64,000 nt of DNA from positions 29,888,091 through 29,952,090 of the forward strand of contig NC_053044.1 in the NCBI RefSeq assembly GCF_003473485.1, in the 5' to 3' direction. Each line of letters begins with the position of its first letter. The first letter of the stretch is position 1. The DNA is from Medicago truncatula (Eukaryota; Streptophyta; Magnoliopsida; Fabales; Fabaceae). The notes under the pieces are model-generated. The model saw nothing but the letters and a program-made list of their open reading frames with translations. It was not told where the DNA came from and did no database searches. A program made the translations under genes and the position numbers. Shown here in pieces: positions 10,729 to 23,449 of this stretch.

Positions 10729-13700
10729 CTAAACTGCACCTACAAAGTTCATCCATGAGGTAATGGTTGACCTTATTGTTTCCAATGTTGGCATCACTCT
10801 TTCCTTAGCACAGAATGAATGCTTAGTCTTCGCTTCCACTTCTCGAACAGTACTAAGAAATGATGGTTCGGTGCAAATTTGTGGTGCATCGGTGCCTTGG
10901 TAAGCCTTACAGACATAGCTTAAGAAGTTTGTATAATCCTGTAACAAAAGAAATTTGCAAATTCATGAGTTTCAGGACATATGTAATGTGATCCATTATA
11001 TAATATACACCATATATATGTAAAATCAATCATAATTGTCATATTATTTATTAGAGGTAAAGCGTTGCGAAAATCTCAAGCACTGAAATAAGGCGTATGT
11101 TTAGCTAGATACTGAATTGCAAGACTTACATCGTAGAGTGGTTCTCCATCCACAACTACCCACGGGACATACGTGTGAGGAGGCTGTAGAGCATTTGTTT
11201 GAGCTGCATACTTTAGATCCAACTGCATCAAGATGATAACCGTTAGTTACTTGTGAGAGAGAAAAAAATTCAGCCAAACAATGGTATATAGACTCAAAAG
11301 CTCATCTGTCATATCGTATCTTTATTTAATCATCAAGACAAAGAGTTAACATTCTGCAAGTATGGCAAAATCTATAGTATCTTTTTGTAGGTAAACTCAA
11401 ATCTATAGAAATGATGCTTCGGTGCAAAAAGGGACTTTTCAAGATTATCATGAAGAGATACACATTTAAAGAAGCAATTAATTTGCAGTTCTATAGTATC
11501 TTTTTGTAGAAGTTGCCGCAAAGAAGCACTTTTATCACCAATATAAAACTGTTTCAGAATTCCATAGGAAATCAAAACCAGAGGAAGTTCTCCTATAACA
11601 GGTTTAATTTAGAATTGGTTTAAATGGTACTCCCTCTAGTTACATTTATAAGCAAAAAACAACTTTTTAGGTTCATTGAATAATTAACGTATCTAGCCTA
11701 TATATAGACTGGAAGTCACAAACTCAGCGCATTGATCATTACATTAGTCATTTTATTTTGTTTAGTAGAAGAAAAACAAGAACTCGATGAGTACAGACAA
11801 ATGCCAGAGCAAAGCATTGTTACTGGCTTCAAGTGAGTAGTGTAAGCAACATAATCTCTGACACACTATTGTCAACAGACTTTTTATCATTGGGTGAAAT
11901 TCAATGTTGGGTCCACTCCCTCCCTATTTGGTGAGACCTGCCTACATGGATTTTACTCGAAAATAAAAGTATGTTAGGACTTAAAGAGAATGTGTTGACA
12001 GTGTTACTTCAATCCAAGTTTCATATCATCACATGAAAGAACCAGTAACAGCCAGTTGACATAAGTGAGATTCAATTATACATTCTTGTTGGTGGAATTA
12101 GTTTAATTAATCAAGAAAGCTCCGCTACTTCTGCACCGGTACGATCATTCAAACATTCTAGTTCTCAAGTTCAATAAGTAGGTTTCATTTAGTGGTGTTA
12201 GTAAAACTTCAATGTTCGTACAAAAAATTATAGAAGAGAAGTTATTCAAAAGAATTCACAACACCCAAATACATTTCAGAATGGCAGAAAATGGCATTGT
12301 ACACACTACTACTATCTCGGCGAGAGCATGGTATTTCAAAGACAAAAACTAAATTAGGGAAGAAAAAAACCTCTTTTCCATGCTCACTATGATAACAATG
12401 ATCGACAAGTGATGAATCCAGACCCAGTTTCTCATAACAAGATTCCCATTCTGAGTGCTTCCCCTGATACGAAAAATCCTCAACACAATGGATGAAAGGA
12501 AAATGTTCGCTCTGCAGAAAGGCAAGAATCGTATAAATGAACTTCTCATAACAATGAAATAAACACAAATCATTGTTATAACAAACTGAAAGAAAGACCA
12601 GTTTATGAAATATCTGAAACATTTAAATATGACCATTTAATTACCAATTAGTTTGCATGCAAGACAAAAACAGACACATAAAGAGACAAAGAACATAACT
12701 CCAAAGTCATTTCCAATATTAACTGGCCTTGAATGGATTATGAATTATACTATACACAACTTAATTAAGTGCTAATAGCATACACGCTTACCATATAAAT
12801 ACTTATGTATAGTATATTTCTTTAACAAAGGAAAAATAAAGTCAAACCAGCTTCATATTCTCTATAACTTGTTTGCATAAGCTATCCTGCAAAGCTTATG
12901 GAAATAAGTTGAAATTAAAATATGGACATGTCATAAGTTGTTTCCATGAGCTCCACCAAACAATCTCACATGTGCTTATGACAGTAGGTAAATTCAAATC
13001 AGTCAATCCAAACAAGTCATAAGTTTATTTATAGTTACCATGAAAATTATGAATTACCAACCAGCTGCTTTATTTTTTCAACTATTAATACTAATTATCA
13101 TAGTTTATTTTAGAGAGAAATTATATCAATATTCAATAACAGTAGCACTAACTACCATTTTACAACTATCCCCTATCGAATTTGAATTTTGTCGCTTAAG
13201 ATTACAAAGTCAAACTCTTGTCACAAAGCCGAAATCTCATACATACTAACTATAACAGTAATTTTCATCATAACAAAGAAAATTCCCTTCAAATAATTGA
13301 CTAATTGAGAAAACAATACAGAAAACAAATGCATGTTAATTACCAGTTGAGGCCAGATATCAATAGCGCATGCTTCAACCCTGTCCAGCAAGCACTCATC
13401 TGGACCATGCTGCAATTCTCATCAATCACCAAACCCAAATTAATTAATTAATTAAATCATATATAATATACTACTCCGCTCTCAAATATAAACAAACAAA
13501 AAAAAATCAAACAAAGTTGATGTATTGGTTAAAAACTTGAACCAATACACTATTTTGTTTGACTTTTTTCTTTCTTATATTCGAGAGAGTGTGTGTGTGT
13601 GTGTATATATATAAGAGAAGAGAGGAAATTACCTGGCAAACAATGGTGGAGTTACCTCTGAGTTTTGCGTTACCCCAAGGAACAAGTTTAAGGTCAACGA

Positions 13701-13884
13701 TTGAGGTAAGGTCGTGTTGGAATATTTGAGGTAGGTAATTGACTATGAAATTGGCACAGTAAGGACACAAGCTTTCATAGTACAATTCTAAAGAAACTTT
13801 GTTGTGAGATTGAGAAGGAGAGAAAAAGGAAAAGAAAGAAAGGAATAAGATTAGAGAAAGAGATAAAGTGTTGGAAGAAACCAT
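10729..13884 (-). CDS. GILT-family thiol reductase with CPYC active site
   Basis: Five exons on the minus strand: 13884-13633, 13409-13344, 12511-12371, 11222-11130 and 10938-10729, giving 253 residues with all junctions in phase. A signal peptide spans about residues 1-26, and the full catalytic CPYC is at residues 40-43. The CQHG-x2-EC motif is present, but the following conserved Asn is Asp ([10 protein letters not shown]), whereas gene 1 keeps Asn. The C-terminal exon is five residues shorter than in gene 1. Introns share sequence with gene 1 outside inserted repeats. Intron 3 carries a fragment of a Stowaway-like end near 11630-11680, and intron 1 carries a hairpin repeat. The family reduces protein disulfides at acidic pH in endomembrane compartments. 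This copy should be the enzymatically competent member of the pair. Confidence 0.92.
13474..13600. repeat. Hairpin-forming MITE-like repeat in intron 1 of GILT gene 2
   Basis: The left arm, containing CTCAAATATAAACAAAC and GATGTATTGGTTAA, is mirrored by a right arm containing TTGAACCAATACA and TTATATTCGAGAGAG. The two arms can fold back over roughly 50 bp. A short GT microsatellite and a TA run follow. GILT gene 1 lacks this block in its intron 1. Confidence 0.6.
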
Positions 13885-14429
13885 GGCTGAATAGTGAATC
13901 TCGAAGGTTTGAGTTGAGGTAGAATTCGAGAACTATAATTAAGAAACTAGAATTTTGCATGTCAAGTGGGACCCAACGTATGGCTTGAGACAAAGAAAGC
14001 AGGAGTGAAAATATATACGTGTCAATGAATTTGGTCCATAATTAAGGGTGTATTCAATTCAAGATATTTTGTGACAAAATCAATATGATAATAGATGGAT
14101 GATGTGAAATGAAATGAAGAATGGAATATTATCTATTTTTTTTACTAGAATATTATCTAAATATTGCTAAAAGAATCACTCTAAAATATGAAAATTAGTG
14201 TAATAATTAATGTGTCATTAAGAAGATGTTTATATTATTGGTCCTCTCAAAAAATAAAAAGGAGATATTTATTGGCTTTCAGATATTTTTATAAAAAAAA
14301 AAATTCTTTAAAAATTTGTTAGTTGTACTAGTATATACAAAATAAAACACTAAAAAAAAAGTACATACAAAATAATCACCACAAATATATATTTAGAAAA
14401 TAAGAGTTAATATATAAAATTATATTAGA
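13885..14429. other. Upstream region of GILT gene 2
   Basis: AT-rich sequence upstream of a minus-strand gene. No further gene or defined repeat is seen. Confidence 0.4.
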
Positions 14430-15185
14430 CATGGACCTTCAAAATCAACATTTTATAACTTGGCGGTTCAGTGACCTTTATGACTATCCAGAAGATGAAA
14501 GACGACGTGATTCATGGAATTTACTTCGTACTTTAGCATAAGATAATTCTCTTCTATAGTGTATTATGAGAGATTTCAATGATACTTTATCAAATAAAGA
14601 GAAAATGATCACAATGGGACACCCTCCATGGCTTATAAGAGGGTTTAGGGAGTCGGTGCAGGAAAGCGGTTTAGTTTATATCCCGCTTATATGATATTAG
14701 TTTACTTGAGTGCATAGGAGGGAGAAGAGGGATAGGGTGTATGAGATATTGGATAGATTAATGGCTACGCAATCATGGCTTAACATATTTCCAAATTCAC
14801 AATTATCTAATCAGGTGGCATATAGGTTCGATCAATCACCGATCATTTTGCACTTATTTGAAAGCAATATAAGGAGAATCTAAATACCTATCCAATTTAA
14901 GAACACGTGGAAGAAGGAGGAAGGGCTGCACATATATATATATATAGTAGTTATAGATACTCGATATAACGCTAGGGATCAACATGTCTGGATCGTTTGA
15001 ATCAATCCAGGACATAATTAGAGAAATGGAGTAAGCAAATGCGAATGCGGTTTAGAAAAGACATAGATAAATGTCGTAGAGAGTTAGAGAATTTAAGGTA
15101 GAATAAGGAAGATTGTTAAAGATACTTGGTTAAAAGAGACAATATGATTCATCTATTGGCTCAAAAGGATGCATTTTGGAGCATA
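14430..15185 (+). mobile_element. L1-like LINE endonuclease-region remnant
   Basis: The plus strand encodes eroded pieces of the endonuclease domain of a plant L1-type LINE. These include RDFNDTLSNKEK (normally GDFND-L-N-EK), HPPWLIRGFRESVQ, and DRLMATQSWLNIFPNSQLSN, followed by a degraded SDHSPI box (FDQSPI). Several in-frame stops occur between these blocks. Downstream, to about 15185, comes the region between endonuclease and reverse transcriptase. No poly(A) tail or target duplication was found, so both ends are undefined. Confidence 0.7.
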
Positions 15186-15383
15186 TAGTGTGTGAATTGA
15201 AAATAAAAACTATTGTTCCAACAATCGTTTAGCAGCAAACGAGAGTTCACTGCCGTTGGAGGAATTTTCAAGAGTTTGAGGTGCTTGTGAGCAATCATAG
15301 GTGCCTAAAGATCAATTTTATTGAGGGGGAGCCTTATTGGGTTTGCACAATCACATTAGGCATAGAGAAATCACACAAGTGAG

Positions 15384-15728
15384 ATTGGACACCAAAGCCT
15401 TAAGGCATTGAATTTTTGTGTCCTCTCACTTATACGTTGTTCAACCTCAACATGTGGGACTTTAGCTCACATCTAACGAATCATATATCTCCCTTAAGTG
15501 TGAGACTCTCCGTGTCCATGATCGAGCACCAGAAATCTCTCTCACTCGCCCAATGGGTTGGATCATCATATTGGATAAGAACAACCACTCAAAAAAGATT
15601 GGACACCACATATTTACCTTGAAACCTTAAAGAATTTGATTGATGGATCCTCTCACTTTTATATTTCTCAACTTTAACTTTTTCATCTAATGTGAAACTT
15701 TAACTCACACTTGACATATCATACATAT
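15384..15728. repeat. Two diverged direct copies of a dispersed repeat
   Basis: A block of about 105 bp at 15384-15486 recurs in diverged form at 15600-15728. Both contain a TTGGACACCA start, a CCTTAA segment, a TCCTCTCACTTnTA segment and a GGGACTTTAGCTCACA / GAAACTTTAACTCACA segment. The family is not identified. The short open frame across the first copy is not a gene. Confidence 0.5.
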
Positions 15729-15759
15729 TTAAAATAAAATTGTACATCGAGTAAAATAA

Positions 15760-16238
15760 TTAAGAGTTAAGTGTTTATAGAAAGGTGATTCTACTTACCT
15801 TTCTCTTTCCACCCAACCTCGTTATATCATACTTCCCTCACATAATTCATTTCACACTTATCCCTTCTCACTCTCATTCACATGGATATTTCCATTTTGT
15901 CTTTCCCTAATTCTCTGAGCATAAACACCCTGCACTATTGGTCTAACCAATTGTTGTGCTAATTGTCTTTATTCAGTTCAAGTTTATAATTTAAAAGAAA
16001 TGGCAAAAAAAACAAAGATTTGGAAAGAAAAAAAGATTGGGGGAAATAGTGAAGACTTAAGCAAAATGTATCAATTTTTTACTATAGGATCAATTTTTGA
16101 ATCGACACTGATTTATTTATACCATTAGTAACTTAAACGAAATGTTAAAGTAATAGGTCAAATGACTAAATTAAATGAATATTAAATAGTGAGTCCAAAA
16201 TTTTATAAAATTTTAGATTTATCGATATTTATTGAACA
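15760..16238. other. Intergenic, nothing supported
   Basis: No gene or repeat boundary is recognised before the MULE-like MITE. Confidence 0.4.
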
Positions 16239-16247
16239 AAGTTCTTT

Positions 16248-16748
16248 GGGTTAAATATGTTTTTAGTCCCTGTAAATATGTCAACTTTTCGTTTTAGTCC
16301 CTCTAAAATTTTTCTTCAACTTTCAGTCCCTATAAAATTTTTAATTTTCACTTTTGGTCCCTCTTTTAAAGTAAACTTATATGTAGAATTCATATTTTTT
16401 AATAAAATTTTTCAGAAAAATTCAAAATATTATAAGAATCACTACAAATTTTTTTAAGAATTTTTTAACAAAAAATGAATTTAATATGAATTTTTATATT
16501 TTTTACGGTTAAAAATTCATATTTAATTTGTACTTTGTTAAAAAATTCTAATTTTTTTTAAGAATGTTTTTTAGAATATTTTACACATTTCTGCACAATT
16601 TTATTAAAAAATAAAAAAAATAAATTAAAAATGGGGACCAAAAATAGTGATTGAAAATTTTATAGGGACTAAAAATTGAAGGAAAATTTTAGAGGGACTA
16701 AAACGAAAAACTGACATATTTATAGGGACCAAAAACATATTTAACCCC
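16248..16748. mobile_element. Long-TIR MULE-like MITE, 9-bp target duplication
   Basis: A 501-bp element whose left end GGGTTAAATATGTTTTTAG is mirrored at the right. The inverted pairing continues inward for well over 100 bp through TTAGTCCCTCTAAAATTTT and CAGTCCCTATAAAATTTT. The exact 9-bp repeat AAGTTCTTT flanks it at 16239-16247 and 16749-16757. This family is abundant in legume genomes from memory. It is non-coding, and the short frame at 16257-16457 is an artefact. Confidence 0.88.
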
Positions 16749-16757
16749 AAGTTCTTT

Positions 16758-18486
16758 TAATGAAAATGTTTATTGTTATGAGAAAGTATTGACAAGAAAC
16801 ACAAAAATCCTATGTGGAAGCATGGAATTAACTCTTATTTTAACATTATATAAATTGTATGGTGGATATGTTTAATTAATGTTTTAATTAAGGTACAAAT
16901 AAAGTAAGATTGAGAACACTCACCTTAAAGAGTGAGTTCATTCTGATGTTTAAATAGTTGTTTTTTATAAATAAATAAAAACTTGTTAAGTAATCTAGTG
17001 TCTTGAAATTCACTTTTTTAAGATGAATAAGTGAAGTGTTTGGAATTCGAATCTCGATCCATATATATATTTATACAATGTCTTTATCATCTGAGATAAA
17101 CTTACGGAGACTTTATGAAAATATTTTAATAGTTATCAAAATGATGTTGTGTTTTTCATTTTTTAAGTATAGAAGAAAAACGATAAAGATAATCATGTAC
17201 AAACTTACTACTATCATTAAATAATTAAGATCTCGCAAAAATAAAAATAATGAATAAAATCATAATCATGTACATTATTTTCCACGTTCCATTTTATCCA
17301 TCTCTAAGGAGGAGTCTTCTAGCCTTACAAATGATGGAGTTTGACTCTCTCTTTGAGAACTTTCACTCTCTTTCAACATGTAAAAAAATGCATGAGGAGC
17401 CCAACCTACACATTTAGATAAGACAATTGAAGTAAGAAAATCAACTATTTGATTGATAACTCTTTTTAAAAACTTATACTATTTTCAAAGAAAATTCAAT
17501 AAATAGTTATTAACAATTTAAAAAGAAAATAAATTGAGCCGATAAGTTAACTTGTTAGGTAAAAGTGTTTCATATTTTTAAAACAGAATAAAAATAGATA
17601 AGGTTTTATTTTATAAAACGGTTTTTAAAATTTATTTATTTATGCCTATATATAAGGTGGATACATGGTTTTGAGATGGATTTTTCACCTTCAATTATAT
17701 CCTTCATTTAAACTATTATACATACAATTTTATTCTTTTACGTCATTTTTTAAATTGTTAATTAAAATTCTTAAATCCCGTTAAAATATGAACAAAACCG
17801 CTATTATAAGAATTTAAAATATTAATTAAAAATTAGTTCTTTTTGATGAATTAAATTGAAAAATTAGTTAAATCCCATTAAAATATGAACATCACTACAA
17901 CAGGAACAATATTTGAAACAATTAAAATAGCTTATTTTAATCTTATTTTTCAAATATTTGATCATAGTATATGCTCAAAATGATACCACATTATGTATGC
18001 AATTAAATGTAATAGAAAAGCGGATGGACAGACATGTCAGTGTCCGTCTTTCCTCTAGATTATATAAAGATTTTTTAGTTTTGGACATTTATTGTTCATG
18101 TAAAGCAAATTTTCACTAATATCCAATAAAAATAATTGACTTTTTTAGTCATGCAGTCAATTTGAAAATACCCTTTTATTAATTATATGTGATATTACAA
18201 AATATTAAACTTTCATTTGAAGTTAGTGGCAAATTCATTTACACTGCTTAACTACCCTTAAAAATATATTTTAAAAATACATCAAAACAATTCACTTCCT
18301 TAACTACCATCTAACATATACTTGTGTATTTCCTCAAAAAAAAAAAAAAAATTGTGAATATTTGCTTATTTTTCTCTAGCTGTATTAGAGATTACTCATG
18401 TTGATATTAACAATAAAGAGTAGTCATAATTTGAATATTTGGTGATACTTTTCATTGGAGAAAAGAAAAACATGGTAAATAAGATA
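16758..18486. other. Intergenic with a possible SINE relic
   Basis: No gene is seen. Near 16990-17111 a GGAATTCGAATCTCGATCC and a downstream TCTGAGATAAACTTACGGAG resemble a strongly eroded copy of the tRNA-derived SINE at 2618-2747. A CACTACAACAGGAAC at 17893 resembles a CACTA transposon tip, but no partner end was found. Confidence 0.35.
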
Positions 18487-20431
18487 CTAGTGAAGATAAA
18501 TTAAACGATATAATGCCACCACCTTTACTAATGTATTTTTCATCAATTTTTGTTTACAATAATACGTACCATGAGCATAAGTTGGAAATGGAAAGAGTAG
18601 CAAATAACATGTTGAAGACACGGTAATTCCTAAAAAGCAACACATCAAATTAACGAGTTAATAAAACTAAAATTATTATAGAGAAAAACAAAGATTAAAT
18701 GTAATGCATTATATATCATGAATCTAACTATGATGTTACAAGATAAATTAATTTAGTTACTGACCTATAAGACCTCCAGTAAATACATCAGTCCAATGAT
18801 GCCAGTAATCATCTACTCGAGTAATTCCAACAAGGGCAGCAATAAGTAAAGGAAGCAAGACTATACTCAATTTACCAATATGGCCCCTACGATCAAACAC
18901 TCTAACTTTTCCTGATAAATACCATGAAAGAAAACCAAGACCAGCAAAGGACCCTACATTTGGTTAAATCATTAATTAACCACCAATTTAAGGATTAAAT
19001 CATTTCATTACAATAACAAAAAAAAAACTTGCATAAGAGATGTTATTTATTCTAGATATATTCAATATCTAGTACTCAGTCAACCTTCTAGATGGCCTTT
19101 TGTCATCAACTATCATCTAAATTTGGATTTCAGACTGTAATTTTTAACACATTTAATTAATACATGTAAATATGTTATTTGCAAATGTAGAAAATTCAAT
19201 ACTTTTCAGCTACCCAATTTTTTTTTTATATGATATGATCCGCTACTTACATGATGTATGACCGCTCGGAAAGCTTTTGTATCCTTCTTTTATAACTGAC
19301 TTAATCCCGGTACAAAGAACATCACCAGTTTCTTTGTCAAACACCTGATGAACCAATAAGAGTAAATATTCAACTTAGTTTATAAAATTATAGATTTAAT
19401 CGATTTGATCCATAAAATTATTGAGATTGAGCATATTTAATTGCACTAGTCCTAAGATAATTTGTCTGTCTCCCGAGAAGTCACTAGGTTGAGAGTTTCT
19501 CTCTTCAATCTTGAGAAACTCGGTTTGAATATCGGCAAATAGAGTCGTAAGACAATTTCAGAGACTAAACTTACCAATTTTATAGACCATTTTAGAAAGA
19601 CTAAGAGTAAGAACAAAAACATACCGGTATTTTATTGGGAAAACACCTTTGAAAAAAGTTTGGTCTTGGTCTACCAACAGCATCTTTAATGGAATCCGTG
19701 ATAACTCCTGTTATTAAGCTTGCAAACAAGAGACCTAAGTATACAAAACCAAATAAGTGGTTTCAATGTGACACAAAGTCTAAAACATAAACAATATAAT
19801 AATTTGGTAAAATTGCTCTTGCGGTTCCAATCCTTTATTTTTTTCCGATTTAATTATTTATTTTTAAATTGTCAACGTCGTTGTCCTTTAAAAAAAAAAA
19901 AAAAAAAAAAACTAAAAACACATAAATTTCATCTTCATAAAAAAAAAAATCCCTAAATTACAAAAATATTTATCTTTTTCATTGTCTCTGATCTTCATCT
20001 TCATAATATTTGTTATTTTAAGCAAATGAAAACCCACAAGTGTGGCACCCCTTTGTTTCAATCCTCATACTCATTCACATGCCTAATCACAGAGCTTTCT
20101 TTTCTTCATTTGGTACCAACATTTGATTTCTACAAATCCTGTTTTTTTAGGTGGTAATTGGGGTTCGAACCCCATACCTTACATATATTATGCATTGTCC
20201 TACCAACTGAGTTAAAGCTCATGAGGACATCTACAAATCATTTGGTACCAATATTTAATTTTCCTACAACCCATAAACTAAACTCTTAAACCCATAATTT
20301 TTTTTAGTAAACAAGTCTTCATCTCATACCAAATACAATACATCTATACATCCAGCCTATTTTTTTTTTTTTTGGATATTTCCCACCTTAGTTTGCACTA
20401 ATACCTTTTAATCCAACCACACAATACTTTC

Positions 20432-20462
<31 letters not shown>

Positions 20463-21297
20463 TATATTTTCCACCCTATTTAGAACACTTGAAAGAAATC
20501 AGCGAGAAGGAAAATGTCATAGCATAACCCCATTGAGATTGCTTGTTTAGATTGTGGGACAAATTGAGAGTTCATATGTGTCAATCTTACAATTTTGGTG
20601 TTTTACTATTGTCCACAAAGAATAAAATTTAGGTTATGTATGAGGATCTAAGTTTAGGTTATATAAATTTAGGTGTTTGTAAGATTTGAAAAAAAAAAAT
20701 ATGAATGACAAGAACGTTAAATGCTAACTGAAATTAATATAAAAGACTACAAGAGCAACTTTGCCTAATAAGTTTAATAAAAACAATAAAAAAATTGAGG
20801 ATAAGAAAATACCCAATGTTGCATGGTGTAAATCATAGATATCCCCTCGGACAAAGTAAAATGCAATAAAGATGAGAATTGGGATGAAAATTGACAAGAT
20901 CTGTTTCAAGGAATAAAATTTAATAAAGGTTGTTTCCTTAAATTATAAAGTACATATTCAAAATGACAATGAATTTAGCATAATCACTGTGATTTTATCA
21001 AAAATTACAATTTAAAACCTTATCCAAATCAAGATGTCACCGTGAGTTTGCTAAATTTATTGTTAAGTCAAAAACATGATTATTGGAATCAAAATAAATA
21101 CTTACTGGGACACCCCACATGGGTATAGTGTCTTGTTTAAATGGAAACATAAGATCTTGCATTATGTCCTTATTAACATAACGATGAAAAGGTTCTATCA
21201 TATTCAATAATCCATCCATAACACCAAGGGCCAATATAATCAACCAATCACGCATATGAGCTAATGCCAACTTTGCTCCTGGTGATTGTGAAGCCAT
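18487..21297 (-). CDS. Lipid phosphate phosphatase (PAP2 family, LPP2-like)
   Basis: Six exons on the minus strand join in phase: 21297-21106, 20900-20813, 19734-19625, 19344-19251, 18953-18765 and 18629-18487, giving 271 residues. The product is an integral membrane phosphatase that removes phosphate from phosphatidic acid and related lipids. The N-terminal [18 protein letters not shown] and IEPFHRYV blocks match plant LPPs. Catalytic motif 1 is KDAVGRPRP, motif 2 is FPSGHTS, and motif 3 is [12 protein letters not shown], with Thr where most relatives have Ser. About six hydrophobic segments are present. The start ATG at 21297 is chosen because the frame upstream has only a TTG. The last exon diverges after PFPTYAHG and lacks the usual GWGPHAYF-like end, so the C-terminus is either divergent or encoded by an exon I did not find. 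Confidence 0.88.
20139..20229 (-). mobile_element. Short tRNA-derived SINE in LPP intron 2
   Basis: A 91-bp insertion. On the minus strand it has an A-box-like AACTCAGTTGGTAGGAC, a perfect B-box GGGTTCGAACCCC and an A-rich end. The exact 10-bp repeat TCTACAAATC flanks it at 20129-20138 and 20230-20239. It corresponds to little more than a tRNA-like head. Confidence 0.75.
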
Positions 21298-23449
21298 CTT
21301 TTCCAACTTTGGTTACCAAAAAAACTGTTATTTGATATTTCAGTACTAATATTTGTGCTATATGTTATAATCATTGAAGTATCAAATAGTGATAGACATA
21401 TATTACAAATCTCATGTCGATGACTAGTGAAATTATTGTTATAGACTGTATAAATGCTAAATGTATATTTGGATTGATGGTAGGATTATCAAAATCACAT
21501 CGAGTCACAATGATTTTGAAAACAACTATATTTTTTTTGCATGTGTTTGAAAAGTATAAATCCACGACGTCATTGCACATTCAAAGTGAAGTTCTATTTT
21601 GTAGCTTTTAAATGTCACGGTAAATATGCATTATTCGGCTTTGAAAATGACATTGTTAACACTGATTCAAACACGTTATTTGTAGATTCAACAAAATAAC
21701 ATTGTCATCATGATTTTTCAAAACTCATCGCTCATCCAAAATACACTTAATTGTTAAGAGACATGATGAGGTATTACTCAGAGACTGTATGATAAACAAA
21801 TTCCTCCTATGACATATCATGTAAACATTGATGGCATTGAGAATAAAAAATTATTGGTCACTATATACATATGATCATAGAAAATAATTAAAACAATAAA
21901 ATAAATTGAAAGGTATTGATAAATTAGTTAAGAGATACATACCTTAATGATAAAAACAAACCTTTAAACACAAAGCTTAGGCAGAAATATATGGAAAATT
22001 CGTTCTGCAAACTGCACGACCAATGTCCAGAGGAAAGATGTGATAGAACTTCACATAATGAAATAGTCTGATGAATGATTTGAGAAATAATTGCATCTTA
22101 TAATCTAAAATTAGAATAAAGTGTTTATTACTAATCTCAATTAGTATGCATTTAAAATTTATGTTTCAGTTTATAGAATCTAAATGAGGGTGAAATTGAA
22201 AATTCGAAGAAAAATTTAATATATCACCCAAATATTTTCTGCGTTGGACTAGTTCATACCACACATTAAATGCATCCTTCCAATTCAAACACCACCTGCT
22301 CACTCACCAATCCATGGACAAAAAACCTAAACAAGTCACTAGCCTCCAATATATTTTGAATTAAAGTGCTTGGATAAACATGTTTTATTCAACAATAATG
22401 CGGTGTAAGTAATAATGATATTAAAGTAACGCAAAAAAACTTAATAATGATAGAGCAATATTATATATCAAAAAAGATTTTATAAAAAAAAATTCAAGAA
22501 TGACATGGCAGAATAACCATTTTTAGATTTTATTAAAAAATAGTCCTTAAATTAATGTGGTGGTGGGTGTTATGTATTTTTTTATGAAAGGTTAATAAAT
22601 GAGACTGAAATCTAAGGGTGATTATTGTGCCATGTTATTCTTGAATCTTTCTTAATAAAATCATTATTGATATCTAACATTTTCCATAATGATATATAAA
22701 CAATAAAAGAGTCTTGCTAACCCGGGACAATGGTTAAGGAATCTACAAATAAATGTTTTGTCTCAGAAATATAAAATGTTATTTTTAATCAAGTAATAAT
22801 TACATAACTTTTTTTATGAAAACTTACTTGTTTTGGATGCTTAACCAACGCAACAAGGACACTCGTTAGCATTCTCTATGATAAAAATATCTTCATTGTA
22901 GATCCATTTCGACGAGCTCATTATTAAGGTAAAAATAATAAACAAGGGTACATTTTTGTCATGACTAAAAAATTAATTTTTGAGATTATAGTTTTCCTAA
23001 AATTCCTATTAATGGAACATTATTTTCGCAATTGTATTTGGTTGGTAAATTCTTGAAAATTTTAAAAATCTATTTTTAAACAATTTCTGTATTTTCTAAA
23101 AAATTGAATAGGCTACTTTTAAGACAATTTTTATATGTATCGTAATTTATTTTTTTGTGATCTATGTACCGTAATTCTTTAACACGCATTTATTTTTTTG
23201 AAAGAATGTGCCTTTGAAACATGATATTCCTAACTAAATTTGTTAATGTTAAATTGCTAACCTCGTTTTCCCATGAAAATTTTATGGTAAACCCTTAATC
23301 TTATACAAAAATTAATTACATTAATAAATTCAAATACACTTGAAACAACATTTTCAAAAAGTACAACACTTAAAACACCAACAAAAGTACCACAAAAACA
23401 ACCAAACATTTTACAGTTTCCTAAAAAGAACCCCAAACTCACTTCAACA
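21298..23449. other. Shared upstream region between divergent genes
   Basis: This 2.15-kb stretch separates the minus-strand LPP gene from the plus-strand glucanase gene and must hold both promoters. No gene is seen. Short frames at 21371-21611 on both strands are mutual shadows without family resemblance. Confidence 0.45.

Noticed and set aside
17893-17960. CACTA transposon tip (CACTACAACAGGAAC)
   Set aside because: No matching inverted end or 3-bp duplication was found, and the motif is too short to stand alone.
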